Shown piece by piece: positions 1-9,073 of a stretch of 64,000 nt of DNA (the stretch's first letter is position 1; each line of letters starts with the position of its first letter). The stretch is from Pseudomonas nitroreducens TX1 (lineage in GTDB: Bacteria > Pseudomonadota > Gammaproteobacteria > Pseudomonadales > Pseudomonadaceae): NCBI RefSeq assembly GCF_000313755.1, contig NZ_AMZB01000131.1, forward strand, positions 1-64,000. Direction: 5' to 3'. The notes below the pieces were generated by a model. That model saw only the letters and a program-made list of their open reading frames with translations. It was not told where the DNA came from and searched no databases. A program made the position numbers and the translations under genes.

Positions 1-1
1 G

Positions 2-2770
2 CTGGAGTTGGACCGTCTTGATCTCAGCGCAGGGGACAGTGATCTGCCGGTGGTGGCCCTGGAGCCGGAAAACCTCGCCTACCTGATCTACACCTCCGGC
101 TCCACCGGCAAGCCCAAGGGCGTGGCGGTGAGCCACGGCCCGCTGGCCATGCACTGCGCGGCCATCGGCGAGCTGTACCAGATGGATGCAGCGACCCGCG
201 AGCTGCACTTCATGTCTTTTGCCTTCGACGGCGCCCACGAGCGCTGGCTGACTACCCTGGTCCACGGCGGCAGCCTGGTGCTGCGCGGCGATGAGCTGTG
301 GACCCCGGAGCAGACCTACCGCGTGTTGCACGACAAGCAGGTCAGCGTCGCGGCCTTCCCGCCGGTCTACCTGCAACAGCTGGCCGAGCATGCCCTGCGT
401 GACGGCAATCCGCCGCCGGTGCGCATCTACTGCTTCGGTGGCGACGCGGTGCCCAATGCCAGCTTCGAACTGGCCAAACGCGCGCTGCGCGCCGAACACC
501 TGGTCAATGGCTACGGCCCCACGGAAACCGTGGTCACGCCGCTGCTGTGGAAGGCCGACCGCGCCACGGCCTGCGATGCCGCCTATGCGCCCATCGGCAA
601 GGGCGTCGGTGCGCGCACGCTGTACATCCTCGACGAGCAACTGCGCCAGGTGCCGCTGGGCGTGGCCGGCGAGCTGTACATCGGCGGCGACGGCCTGGCG
701 CGTGGATACCACGAGCGTGCCGGCCTGACCGCCGAGCGCTTTGTCGCCGATCCGTTCGATACGAACGGCGGGCGCCTGTACCGCTCCGGCGACCTGGTGC
801 GCGGCCGCGCCGATGGCGTGATCGACTACGTCGGGCGGATCGACCACCAGGTGAAGATCCGCGGCTTCCGCATCGAACTGGGTGAGATCGAGGCGCGCCT
901 GCAGGATCACCCGCAGGTCAGCGAGGCACTGGTGGTCGCCCGCGACGGTATCAGCGGCAAGCAACTGGTCGGCTACGTGGTGGGTGAAGCGGAAGGCGAC
1001 GCGCTACGCAGCTTCCTCCGCAAGCAGGTGCCGGACTACATGGTGCCGGCGCAGATCCTGCTGCTGGAGCGATTCCCGCTGTCGCCCAACGGCAAGATCG
1101 ACCGCAAGGCGCTGCCTGAACCGAGCTGGCAGGGTGAAGCCTACGAGGCACCACGCAATGAGCGCGAGCGTGCCCTGGCGGCCATCTGGCAGGACGTGCT
1201 GCAGGTGGAGCGCGTGGGCATCCGCGACAACTTCTTCGACCTGGGCGGCGATTCCATCCTCAGTTTGCAGATCGTCTCCCGCGCTCGCCAGGCGCTGGGC
1301 GACGGCGTGGAAATCCGCCTGCGCGACCTGCTGCAGTACCAGACCATCGCCGGCCTGCTGGAGCGCGCGGAAAACGTCGCGGGGGTAGCGCCGGCAGCGG
1401 CCGTGGAGGTCGCCGATGACGGCGAGTCCTTCGCCCTGGTGCCGATCCAGCAATGGATGTTCGAGCAGCAGCTGGAGGAGCCCGACCACTTCAACCAGGC
1501 GGTGCTGCTGGAGTGCCGCCAGCGTCTCGACGCGGATGCGCTGGAAGCGGCGCTGCAAGGCCTGCTGGCCGAACACGGCAGCCTGCGCCTGTCCTTCGCC
1601 TGTGGCGCAGACGGGGTGTGGCGCCAGCGCACTCTTGAGGCGAACGAGATCACCGGCGCGCTGCTCTGGCAGCGCCAGGCGGCGAACGCCGAGGAGGCGC
1701 TGCTGATCGCCAACCAGGCGCAGCGCAGCCTGGACCTCAGTGAAGGCCGGTTGCTGCGCGGCGTGCTCACCGACATGGCCGATGGCACCCAGCGCCTGCT
1801 GCTGGTGATCCATCACCTGGGGGTGGACGGCGTGTCCTGGCGCATCCTGCTGGAGGAGCTGCAACAGCGCTACGCCGCGCAGGTCACTGGCGAACCCGCG
1901 CCACGCTTCGAACGCACCAGCACCTACCGGGCCTGGGCCGAAGGGCTGCGCGAGTACGCCGACAGCCAGCTGGCCCAGGCCGACCTGCCGTACTGGCTGG
2001 AGCAGACCGAAACCGAGGGCCTGGGGGAGCCGCAGCGCGACAATCCGCGGGGCGCCGAGCGCATGGCGCACCTGGAACAGCTGTTCCTGCGGCTGGACCG
2101 CCAGCAGACCCAGCGCCTGCTGAAGGTGGCGCCGGAGGCTTACCGCACGCAGATCAACGACCTGCTGCTGACTGCCCTGGGCCGCACGCTATGCCAATGG
2201 TGCGACAGCGAGTCGGTGCTGATCGGCCTGGAAGGGCATGGCCGCGAGGATATCCTCGACGCGGTCGATCACAGCCGCACGCTGGGGTGGTTCACCAGCC
2301 TGTTCCCGCTGCGCCTGACGCCGGGGCAGGGCGACTACGCCCAGGCTATCCCGGCGATCCGCCGGCAGCTGCGCACGGTGCCGGACAAGGGGATCGGCTA
2401 CGGCGCCCTGCGTTATCTGGGCGACAGCGCGCTGCGCCGCCAGCTCGCCGCCCGCGCGGAGCCGCGGGTCACTTTCAACTACCTCGGCCAGTTCGACCAG
2501 AGCTTCGATGAACAGGCGCTGTTCGTGCCGCTGCAGGAAAAGCCCGGCGACACCTATGCCGCCAGCACGCCGATGAACAACTGGCTGGAGATCGTCGGCC
2601 AGGTCTACGACGGCGAGTTGACCCTGCGCTGCATGTTCAGCCGCCGGGTGTTCCGCCCGTCGCGCATTGAGGCGCTGATGGCGCAGCTGCGCATGGAACT
2701 GGAAGGGGTGATCGGCCATTGCTGCGCCCAGGTGGAAAGCGGCGCGCGCAAGGAGCAGGCCACGGTATGA
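2..2770 (+). CDS. Non-ribosomal peptide synthetase, 3' part (A-T-E)
   Basis: The frame is open to the window edge, so the N-terminus is missing. Counting from the codon at position 8, an adenylation domain covers about residues 1-390: core A3 TSGSTGKPKG (29-38), A5 NGYGPTE, A8 GRIDHQVKIRGFRIELGE and A10 NGKIDRKAL are all intact. A carrier domain follows with the phosphopantetheine serine in LGGDS (Ser416). The last half (about 460-905) is an epimerization domain, shown by HHLGVDGVSW (602-611), GWFTSLFPL, PDKGIGYG and FNYLGQFD. There is no thioesterase or reductase after it. Aligned by eye to GrsA, the specificity pocket reads D-G-E-A-C-G-G-V-T, an acidic pocket that suggests a basic or ornithine-type substrate; from memory this resembles pockets assigned to hydroxyornithine derivatives in pyoverdine synthetases, which needs checking. 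The product should carry a D-residue and be passed to another synthetase. The stop codon overlaps the next start (ATGA). Confidence 0.93.
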   Translation: MELDRLDLSAGDSDLPVVALEPENLAYLIYTSGSTGKPKGVAVSHGPLAMHCAAIGELYQMDAATRELHFMSFAFDGAHERWLTTLVHGGSLVLRGDELWTPEQTYRVLHDKQVSVAAFPPVYLQQLAEHALRDGNPPPVRIYCFGGDAVPNASFELAKRALRAEHLVNGYGPTETVVTPLLWKADRATACDAAYAPIGKGVGARTLYILDEQLRQVPLGVAGELYIGGDGLARGYHERAGLTAERFVADPFDTNGGRLYRSGDLVRGRADGVIDYVGRIDHQVKIRGFRIELGEIEARLQDHPQVSEALVVARDGISGKQLVGYVVGEAEGDALRSFLRKQVPDYMVPAQILLLERFPLSPNGKIDRKALPEPSWQGEAYEAPRNERERALAAIWQDVLQVERVGIRDNFFDLGGDSILSLQIVSRARQALGDGVEIRLRDLLQYQTIAGLLERAENVAGVAPAAAVEVADDGESFALVPIQQWMFEQQLEEPDHFNQAVLLECRQRLDADALEAALQGLLAEHGSLRLSFACGADGVWRQRTLEANEITGALLWQRQAANAEEALLIANQAQRSLDLSEGRLLRGVLTDMADGTQRLLLVIHHLGVDGVSWRILLEELQQRYAAQVTGEPAPRFERTSTYRAWAEGLREYADSQLAQADLPYWLEQTETEGLGEPQRDNPRGAERMAHLEQLFLRLDRQQTQRLLKVAPEAYRTQINDLLLTALGRTLCQWCDSESVLIGLEGHGREDILDAVDHSRTLGWFTSLFPLRLTPGQGDYAQAIPAIRRQLRTVPDKGIGYGALRYLGDSALRRQLAARAEPRVTFNYLGQFDQSFDEQALFVPLQEKPGDTYAASTPMNNWLEIVGQVYDGELTLRCMFSRRVFRPSRIEALMAQLRMELEGVIGHCCAQVESGARKEQATV

Positions 2771-3729
2771 ACGCATTGATGAATGAGGTCGGCATGCTGC
2801 ACCCGGAGATTTCCGCCTTCCTGGATATGGTCGACGACGGCCGCCGCACGGGTCGCCCGGCGCTGCACGAACTGCCGGTGGAGCAGGCGCGGGAGGACTT
2901 CGAGGCTTCCTCGGAATCGCTCAAGGCCGGCGCGCCGTCGATGCCGGTGGAGGAACTGCTGGCCCCGGCGCGCGAAGGCCGGCAACTGCCGGTTCGCCTG
3001 TACCGCCCCGTTGCGGCTGGCGACGGGGCGATCCTCTACTTCCATGGGGGTGGTTACACGGTCGGCAGCCTGGATTCCCACGATGGCTTGTGCCGGCTGC
3101 TGGCGACGTACTGCGATTGCTCGGTGATTTCGGTGGGCTACCGATTGGCCCCGGAAGCGCCGTTCCCGGCCGCTACCCACGATGCGCGCGACGCCTGGAA
3201 CTGGCTGCTGGATTCGGCCGCCAGTCTCGGCTTGAGTCCGCGCCGCCTGGCTGTGGGGGGCGACAGTGCGGGGGCCACGCTGGCTACCGTGCTCTGCGCC
3301 GAGTTGGCCGGCGAGGGCGCCGGGCAACCCTGCGCCCAGTTGCTGTTCTATCCGGCGGCGGACGCCAGCGCCCGCAGCGAATCCCAGGAGTTGTTCGCCG
3401 AAGGTTATCTGCTGGAGACGGCCAGCCTGGAATGGTTCTACGAACAATACCTGCCCGACGTCACGCAGCGCCGTGATTGGCGCTGCTCGCCGATTCATGG
3501 CGGTGCGGCGCTGCAAGGCAGCGCGCCGGCACTGCTGCTCGCAGCCGAGTTCGACCCCTTGCTGGACGAAGGCCTGGCCTACGCCCGAGCGCTGGTGGAG
3601 CAGGGCGTTGAAGTCGAGGCGGAGCGCTGCTGCGGGATGACCCATGACTTCCTGCGCATGGGCAACCTGGTGCCAGAGGTGGCGGGGTATTACCGGCGTG
3701 TGGCGGAGTTTCTTGCGGCGCGCTGGTGA
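2767..3729 (+). CDS. Alpha/beta hydrolase, hormone-sensitive-lipase family esterase
   Basis: A 320-residue esterase of the HSL (family IV) type. The oxyanion motif HGGGY, the nucleophile elbow GDSAG, the acid in EFDPLLDEG and the histidine in MTHDFLRM are all present, so the catalytic triad looks complete. It lacks a signal peptide and is probably cytoplasmic. The start chosen is the ATG at 2767, which overlaps the TGA of the synthetase gene (ATGA), giving translational coupling; a longer upstream reading would run into the synthetase. This tight coupling argues for a role in the same pathway, for example release or hydrolysis of the peptide product, but that is inference: family members act on many short acyl esters. 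It is the last gene of the rightward unit and converges on paaZ. Confidence 0.88.
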   Translation: MNALMNEVGMLHPEISAFLDMVDDGRRTGRPALHELPVEQAREDFEASSESLKAGAPSMPVEELLAPAREGRQLPVRLYRPVAAGDGAILYFHGGGYTVGSLDSHDGLCRLLATYCDCSVISVGYRLAPEAPFPAATHDARDAWNWLLDSAASLGLSPRRLAVGGDSAGATLATVLCAELAGEGAGQPCAQLLFYPAADASARSESQELFAEGYLLETASLEWFYEQYLPDVTQRRDWRCSPIHGGAALQGSAPALLLAAEFDPLLDEGLAYARALVEQGVEVEAERCCGMTHDFLRMGNLVPEVAGYYRRVAEFLAARW

Positions 3730-3791
3730 CAGGGCTCTGCCTTGAGTGCGGCTCGCCAGTGAGCGCGCTCCTGCTGCGAGGGCGCGGGTAT

Positions 3792-3814
3792 AAAAAACCG
3801 GCCCGAAGGCCGGT
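3792..3814 (-). terminator. Rho-independent terminator after paaZ
   Basis: A 7-bp stem ACCGGCC/GGCCGGT with a CGAA loop is preceded on the + strand by six A residues, so leftward transcripts from paaZ end in a hairpin followed by a U run. It lies 33 bases past the paaZ stop codon. Confidence 0.8.
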
Positions 3815-3846
3815 CGAGGGACACTGGAGTCGCTACGCCCAGCGCA

Positions 3847-5898
3847 TCACGCGCGCTTGAGCACCAGGGTCAGGATGTCGTAGCTGGCGACCAGCTCGCC
3901 GAGCTGGTTGGTGACCTCCACGTCCCAGGCCACCACGCCCTGCGGCTCGCCCTTGGGGCTCTTCTTGCCCTGGTCGATCTTGCGCTTGCAGGTGAGGCGC
4001 GCCTGGATGGTGTCGCCGATGCCCACCGGGTTGATGAAGCGCAGGGTGTCCAGGCCGTAGTTGGCCAGCACCGGGCCGACGCCGGGGGAGACGAACAGGC
4101 CGGCCGCCGCCGAGAGCACGAAGTAGCCATGGGCGATGCGCTTGCCGAACTGCGAGTCCTTGGCCGCCAGTTCGTCGAAGTGCATGTAGAAGTGGTCACC
4201 CGACAGGCAGCCGAAGTTCACCAGGTCGGCCTCGGTGACGGTGCGGCGATGGGTCAGCAGCGATTCGCCGATCTTCAGGTCGTCGAAGAAGCGGCGGAAC
4301 GGGTGCACCTCGGTCTCGTAGACCTTGGCGCCGCGCACGTATTCGCCGGTGACGGCCATCAGCATGGTTGGCGAACCCTGTACGGCGGTGCGCTGCAGGT
4401 AGTGCTTCACCGCGCGCAGGCCGCCCAGTTCTTCACCGCCGCCGGCGCGACCGGGGCCGCCGTGCTTGAGCACCGGCAGCGGCGAGCCGTGGCCGGTGGA
4501 TTCGGCGGCGGATTCTCGGTCGAGGATGTGCAGGCGGCCGTGCAGCGCGCCCATGGCCGGAACGACTTTCGCCGCGACCTGCGGGTCGCGGGTGATCAGG
4601 CTGGCCACCAGGCTGCCCTTGCCGCGCGCGGCCAACGCGACGGCTTCATCGATGTCGTCGTAGGCCATCAGGGTGGTCACCGGGCCGAAGGCCTCGATGT
4701 CGTGGGCGCCGCCTTCGGCGTGCGGGTCGCGGCTGCGCAGCAGGGTCGGGGCGAAGAACGCGCCTTCGTTGACGCCCTCGCCACGGGGGGCGAAGCCATC
4801 TTCCGCGCCGAACACCAGATCGCTGGATTTCAGCAGGGCTTCCACGCGCTCGGCGACATCGGCCTGCTGCGCGTGGGAGGCCAGGGCGCCCATCTTCACG
4901 CCTTCCACCGATGGGTCGCCGACCACGACCTTGGCCAGGCGCTCACGCAGACGCTCGGCGACGGCGTCGGCATGCTTGGCGGGGACGATGGCGCGGCGGA
5001 TGGCGGTGCATTTCTGCCCGGCCTTGACGGTCATCTCGCGGGCTACTTCCTTGACGAAAAGGTCGAATTCTTCATCGTCCGGGGTGACGTCCGGGGCAAG
5101 GATGGCGCAGTTGAGCGAATCGGCCTCGGCGTTGAAAGGAACCGAGTGACGGATCAGGTTGGGGGTCACGCGCAGCTTGGCGGCGGTGTCGGCCGAGCCG
5201 GTGAAGGTCACCACGTCCTGGCCCCGCAAGCGGTCCAGCAGGTCGCCGGTGCCGCCGATGATCAACTGCAGGCTGCCGGCCGGCAGCAGGCCGGACTCGT
5301 GCATCAGGCGCACGGCGGCTTCGGTGATGTAGCTGGTGGCGGTGGCCGGTTTGACGATGCAGGGCATGCCGGCGAGGAAGCTCGGCGCGAACTTCTCCAG
5401 CATCCCCCAGATCGGGAAGTTGAAGGCGTTGATGTGCACGGCGATGCCGCCGCGCGGTACCAGGATGTGGCTGCCGGCGAACTTGCCGGTCTTGCCCAGC
5501 GGCATGGCCGGACCTTCATGGACCACGTTGCCGGACGGCAGCTCGCGGCCGCCGACGCCGGCGTAGGCGAACAGCGTACCGGCGCCGCCTTCGATGTCGA
5601 TCCAGCTGTCGGCGCGGGTGGCGCCGCTGTGGCGGGAAATCTCGTAGAGCTGTTCCTTGCGCTCGGTCAGGTACAGCGCCAGGGCCTTCAGGCGCTGAGC
5701 GCGCTGCTGGAAGTCCATGGACATCAGTTCTTTCAGGCCCTGCTCGCGGGCATGGGCGACGGCTTCGGCGAAATCCAGCGCCTCCTCGTGGGTGCGCGCG
5801 ACGGTCTGGCCGTTGAGCGCGCTACGCAGCGCCTGGGCGCCGTGCTGGCCGACCCAGCGGCCGCCGATGAAACTTTGCAGGATTGGCTCTTGGGCCAT
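3847..5898 (-). CDS. paaZ: PaaZ: oxepin-CoA hydrolase / 3-oxo-5,6-dehydrosuberyl-CoA semialdehyde dehydrogenase
   Basis: A 683-residue fusion enzyme of phenylacetate catabolism. Residues 1 to about 520 are an aldehyde dehydrogenase with general-base Glu258 and catalytic Cys297 (GQKCTA). Residues from about 550 to the end are a MaoC-type hot-dog hydratase with Asp568 and His573 in LSGDHFYMH. In the known pathway the hydratase half opens oxepin-CoA and the dehydrogenase half oxidises the resulting semialdehyde with NADP+. The start is the ATG at 5898, which has a strong GGAGGAAG ribosome binding site; a 27-residue Arg-rich upstream extension in the same frame is not family-like and was discarded. 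It is separated from paaE by 364 bases holding four REP-like repeats, so it may be partly uncoupled from paaABCDE. Confidence 0.96.
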   Translation of the reverse strand: MAQEPILQSFIGGRWVGQHGAQALRSALNGQTVARTHEEALDFAEAVAHAREQGLKELMSMDFQQRAQRLKALALYLTERKEQLYEISRHSGATRADSWIDIEGGAGTLFAYAGVGGRELPSGNVVHEGPAMPLGKTGKFAGSHILVPRGGIAVHINAFNFPIWGMLEKFAPSFLAGMPCIVKPATATSYITEAAVRLMHESGLLPAGSLQLIIGGTGDLLDRLRGQDVVTFTGSADTAAKLRVTPNLIRHSVPFNAEADSLNCAILAPDVTPDDEEFDLFVKEVAREMTVKAGQKCTAIRRAIVPAKHADAVAERLRERLAKVVVGDPSVEGVKMGALASHAQQADVAERVEALLKSSDLVFGAEDGFAPRGEGVNEGAFFAPTLLRSRDPHAEGGAHDIEAFGPVTTLMAYDDIDEAVALAARGKGSLVASLITRDPQVAAKVVPAMGALHGRLHILDRESAAESTGHGSPLPVLKHGGPGRAGGGEELGGLRAVKHYLQRTAVQGSPTMLMAVTGEYVRGAKVYETEVHPFRRFFDDLKIGESLLTHRRTVTEADLVNFGCLSGDHFYMHFDELAAKDSQFGKRIAHGYFVLSAAAGLFVSPGVGPVLANYGLDTLRFINPVGIGDTIQARLTCKRKIDQGKKSPKGEPQGVVAWDVEVTNQLGELVASYDILTLVLKRA

Positions 5899-6072
5899 GG
5901 TTGTCTTCCTCCGGATCGCTACGCAAGGGGACCGGCTGCTGCCGGTGACCGCCGCGCCGGGTCGGCGTCGGCGGCGCATTCTTCATATGAAGAGCCAGGT
6001 GGCGGTACGAGCCGCCGGATAAGGGCCACCAAGACCTTGTGGGCCGTTGGCGGTGGAGCTGGTTGGTGTCTT

Positions 6073-6254
6073 GTAGGCGCGAGCTTGCTCGCGAAACTGA
6101 TCGGCGCCGGCTCTGCCGGCGAATCGCGGACAGAGTTCGCTCCTACGAAAAGCGCGCCGGGCTCACCCCGTAGGAGCGGACCTTGTCCGCGAATCCTTCT
6201 GCGCACACCGAAGCAACGGCAGCGTGCGGTTCGCGAGCAAGCTCGCTCCTACAG
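6073..6254. repeat. Cluster of four REP-like palindromes between paaE and paaZ
   Basis: Four imperfect copies of a short palindromic element with core GAGCGAGCTTGCTCGC or the variant GAGCGGACCTTGTCCGC occur at 6073-6095, 6121-6146, 6170-6195 and 6229-6254 in alternating orientation. This explains most of the 364-base gap 5899-6262, in which no gene is seen. Confidence 0.85.
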
Positions 6255-6262
6255 GTGATGAA

Positions 6263-7339
6263 TCAGAGCTGGTCGAAGTCCAGCACGACCTTGTCGCTGA
6301 TCGGGTACGCCTGGCAGCTCAGCACATAGCCGGCAGCAACTTCGTAGTCCTCCAGGGCGAAGTTGCTGTCCATCTCCACCTCGCCGGACACCACCTTGCA
6401 CTTGCAGGTCGAGCACACGCCGGCCTTGCAGGAGTAGGGCAGTTCGGCACCGTGTTCGTTGCCGGCGTCGAGCACGCTGACGCTGTTGCGCGCCAGCTCG
6501 AAGGACAGCTCGCGGCCGTCGCTGATGACGGTGATCCGGCTCTTCGCGCTGTCGACCGCGGCGGCGGCCTGGCGAGCTTCGCGTTTCTCGCTGCTGCCAG
6601 CGGCGGCGAAGAGCTCGAAGTGGATGCGCTCGGCCGGCATGCCGTTACCCTTGAGCTGATCGCGCACGGTCTCGGTCATTGCTTGCGGGCCGCAGATGAA
6701 GGCGGCGTCGAGGCTCTTCACGTCGAGCCAGCGGCTGAACAGCTGGCCGCATTTGTCGGCATCGATGCGGCCGTTGTAGAGGTCCACGTCCTGCTGCTCG
6801 CGGCTGAACACGAAGATCAGGTTGAGGCGTTGCAGGTAGCGGTTCTTCAGGTCTTCGAGCTGTTCGCGGAACATCGCGGCGTTGCTGGAGCGGTTGCCGT
6901 AGAGCAGGGTGACGCGGCTGCTCGGCTCGGTTTCCAGGGTGGTCTTGACGATCGACAGGATCGGCGTGATGCCGCTGCCGGCGGCGACCGCCAGGTAGTT
7001 GCCGTGGCGCGTCGGGTCCAGCTCGACATGGAAGTGCCCGGCCGGCGGCATGACGTCCAGGCTGGCGCCGACCTTCAGCGACTCGTTGGCGTAGGCAGAA
7101 AAACGCCCGCCCGGCACGCGCTTGATGGCCACGCGCAGCTCGCCGTCGTTCACGCCGCTGCAGATGGAGTAGGAGCGGCGCACTTCCTCGCCGTCGAGCT
7201 GGGTGCGCATGACCAGGTGCTGGCCGTGCTGGAAGCGGAAGCTGTCGGCCAGGTCCGCCGGGACGTCGAAGGCGATGGACACGGCGTCGCGGGTTTCGGC
7301 GCGCACTTCCTTGATTCGTAGGCTGTGGAACTTGCTCAT
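6263..7339 (-). CDS. paaE: PaaE: phenylacetyl-CoA epoxidase reductase subunit
   Basis: A 358-residue iron-sulfur flavoprotein that passes electrons from NAD(P)H to the PaaABC diiron oxygenase. An FAD/NAD ferredoxin-reductase module (RSYSIC flavin site near residue 55, GSGITP nucleotide site near 121, CGPQAM near 216) precedes a plant-type [2Fe-2S] domain with Cys304, Cys309, Cys312 and Cys342. The ATG at 7339 has the ribosome binding site GGAGAA and gives the usual family N-terminus MSKFHSL; the longer open frame upstream reads antisense-like through paaD and was rejected. It follows paaD with a gap of about 140 bases, the widest spacing inside the paaABCDE unit. Confidence 0.95.
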   Translation of the reverse strand: MSKFHSLRIKEVRAETRDAVSIAFDVPADLADSFRFQHGQHLVMRTQLDGEEVRRSYSICSGVNDGELRVAIKRVPGGRFSAYANESLKVGASLDVMPPAGHFHVELDPTRHGNYLAVAAGSGITPILSIVKTTLETEPSSRVTLLYGNRSSNAAMFREQLEDLKNRYLQRLNLIFVFSREQQDVDLYNGRIDADKCGQLFSRWLDVKSLDAAFICGPQAMTETVRDQLKGNGMPAERIHFELFAAAGSSEKREARQAAAAVDSAKSRITVISDGRELSFELARNSVSVLDAGNEHGAELPYSCKAGVCSTCKCKVVSGEVEMDSNFALEDYEVAAGYVLSCQAYPISDKVVLDFDQL

Positions 7340-7479
7340 TGTTCTTCTCCGGCGAGAAACTGCTGCGCTTGCCCATGTTGCGTTGAAATCTCCTTCGGGA
7401 TGCTCATTGACTGCAGTCAACTCCACTCCCTCAGGCGCTTTCGCCTTGCCTGGCCTGCGCTCGCGACGTTTCTCCGCTT

Positions 7480-8013
7480 CTAAATGCACTTGAAGTAATC
7501 GAAGGGTTCTCGACAATCGACGCAGCGGTACAGCGCCTTGCAGGCGGTGGAGCCGAACTGGCTGAGCTGCTCGGTGTGCAGGCTGCCGCATTGCGGGCAA
7601 CGCACTTCCGGGGTCTCGCCGAGCAGACTGCGTTTGCTGGTGCTGCCGGCCGGCGGGGCGATGCCGTAGTCGCGCAGCGCCTTGCGGCCCTCGTCGCTGA
7701 TCCAGTCGGTGGTCCAGGCCGGGCTCAGGCGGCGCTCCAGTTGCGGCGTGGCGAAGCCGGCGTGTTCCAGGGCGTGCTGGATGTCCTGCTCGATGACCTC
7801 GGTGGCCGGGCAGCCGGAGTAGGTGGGAGTGACCACCACGTGCAGGTGCCCGTCCTGCCAGTCGAGCCCGCGCACGATGCCGAGGTCGACCACGCTGACC
7901 ACCGGCACTTCCGGGTCCATCACCGCGCCGAGCACGCTCCAGGCGCGGCTGAGGTCGTCAGCCGTGCCGGCGCGGGCGCCGCGATCGCTGGTAATCAGCT
8001 CACCAGGTTGCAT
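7480..8013 (-). CDS. paaD: PaaD: phenylacetate epoxidase maturation protein
   Basis: A 177-residue protein with an N-terminal MIP18/DUF59 (SufT-like) domain, including the DPEVPVVSVVDLGIV segment, and a C-terminal cysteine motif (CPQCGS, then CVDC and a final FKC) that probably binds metal. Family members are needed for the active PaaABCE epoxidase, probably for iron-sulfur or diiron assembly. The start overlaps the end of paaC by 14 bases, so it is translationally coupled to the structural subunits. Confidence 0.95.
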   Translation of the reverse strand: MQPGELITSDRGARAGTADDLSRAWSVLGAVMDPEVPVVSVVDLGIVRGLDWQDGHLHVVVTPTYSGCPATEVIEQDIQHALEHAGFATPQLERRLSPAWTTDWISDEGRKALRDYGIAPPAGSTSKRSLLGETPEVRCPQCGSLHTEQLSQFGSTACKALYRCVDCREPFDYFKCI

Positions 8014-8761
8014 CGGGGTAGGCCCGCTGGAGGAACTGCATCTCGGCCAGGAGGATGCCTAGGTGTTCGGTGTGCAGGCCGCGGCGGCCGCTGAGGTAGA
8101 AGTTCACCGCGGGCTCGGGCACCGGCAGGGTCGCGGCGGCGAAGATGTCGGCGACTTTTGATTTCCACGCGGCAGCCAGTTCCTCGGGGTTCGGCGCGAT
8201 ACCTTCGGCGAACAGGCGCTGCTCGATCTCGTCCGTATTGCAGAGCTCGACGGTGAAGCGCCAAACCTGCGGGATCGCCGCGAGCATGCGCGCATGGCTT
8301 TGCTCGGTACCGTCGCCCAGGCGCTGCACCCACTCGGAAGAACGGCGCAGATGGTAGGTGACTTCCTTCAGACCCTTGGCGGCGATGGCTTTGACACGCT
8401 CGTCGCTGGAGCTGCTCAGCGCGTGCAGCACATGGAAGTGCCAGGCGTCATAGAGGAACTGCTTGGTCATGGTTACGGCGAAGTCGCCGTTGGGCTGCTC
8501 GACCAGCAGCAGGTTGCGGAAGGCGCGCTCGTCGCGGCGGAAGGCCAGGGCGTCGGCGTCGCGGCCGTCGTCCAGCAGTTCCACGGCGTACTCGTACCAG
8601 TTGCGCGCCTGGCCCACCAGGTCGAGGCCGACGTTCATCAGCGCCAGTTCTTCTTCCAGCGCCGGGGCGTGGCCGCACCATTCGCACAGGCGCTGGCCCT
8701 GGATCAGGGCGCTGTCGGCGAGGCGCAGCAGGTATTCGATCTTGTCGTTGTTCGGGTTCAT
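8000..8761 (-). CDS. paaC: PaaC: phenylacetyl-CoA 1,2-epoxidase structural subunit
   Basis: A 253-residue ferritin-like helical protein of the PaaA_PaaC family. In the known complex PaaC pairs with PaaA and is structurally required but does not hold the catalytic diiron centre. Segments such as ALMNVGLDLVGQARNWYEYA and KEVTYHLRRSSEWVQRLGDGT match the family. It follows paaB by 10 bases and overlaps paaD by 14. Confidence 0.95.
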   Translation of the reverse strand: MNPNNDKIEYLLRLADSALIQGQRLCEWCGHAPALEEELALMNVGLDLVGQARNWYEYAVELLDDGRDADALAFRRDERAFRNLLLVEQPNGDFAVTMTKQFLYDAWHFHVLHALSSSSDERVKAIAAKGLKEVTYHLRRSSEWVQRLGDGTEQSHARMLAAIPQVWRFTVELCNTDEIEQRLFAEGIAPNPEELAAAWKSKVADIFAAATLPVPEPAVNFYLSGRRGLHTEHLGILLAEMQFLQRAYPDATW

Positions 8762-8771
8762 CGCACGCGTC

Positions 8772-9053
8772 TCACATGTGGCCGACTTCGGGCGGCAGCT
8801 CGTAGAAGCTGGCGTGGCGGTAGACCTTGTCCTGCGATGGATCGAACAGCGGGTCCTTCTCGTCGGGGGAGGAGGCGGTGATCAGCGCGGAGGGTACGAC
8901 CCACAGGCTCACGCCCTCGTTGCGGCGGGTGTACAGCTCGCGGGCGTTCTCGATGGCCATGGCGGCGTCGGCGGCGTGGACGCTGCCGACGTGCTTGTGG
9001 TTCAGGCCGTGCTTGCTGCGGACAAACACTTCAAAAAGGGTCCACTCGGACAT
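8772..9053 (-). CDS. paaB: PaaB: phenylacetyl-CoA epoxidase subunit
   Basis: A 93-residue protein starting MSEWTLFEVFVRSK, with the family segment HKHVGSVHAADA. PaaB bridges PaaAC heterodimers in the known multicomponent oxygenase. The ATG at 9053 was chosen because residues upstream in this frame are an antisense-like reading of paaA, and a GAGAGAAA-type purine stretch sits just before it. It lies 20 bases after paaA. Confidence 0.95.
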   Translation of the reverse strand: MSEWTLFEVFVRSKHGLNHKHVGSVHAADAAMAIENARELYTRRNEGVSLWVVPSALITASSPDEKDPLFDPSQDKVYRHASFYELPPEVGHM

Positions 9054-9073
9054 GACTTTTCTCTCCTCGCGGC

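Noticed and set aside
4129-6258. A 709-codon + strand open frame over paaZ
   Set aside because: Antisense shadow of paaZ running into REP repeats; no recognisable domain.
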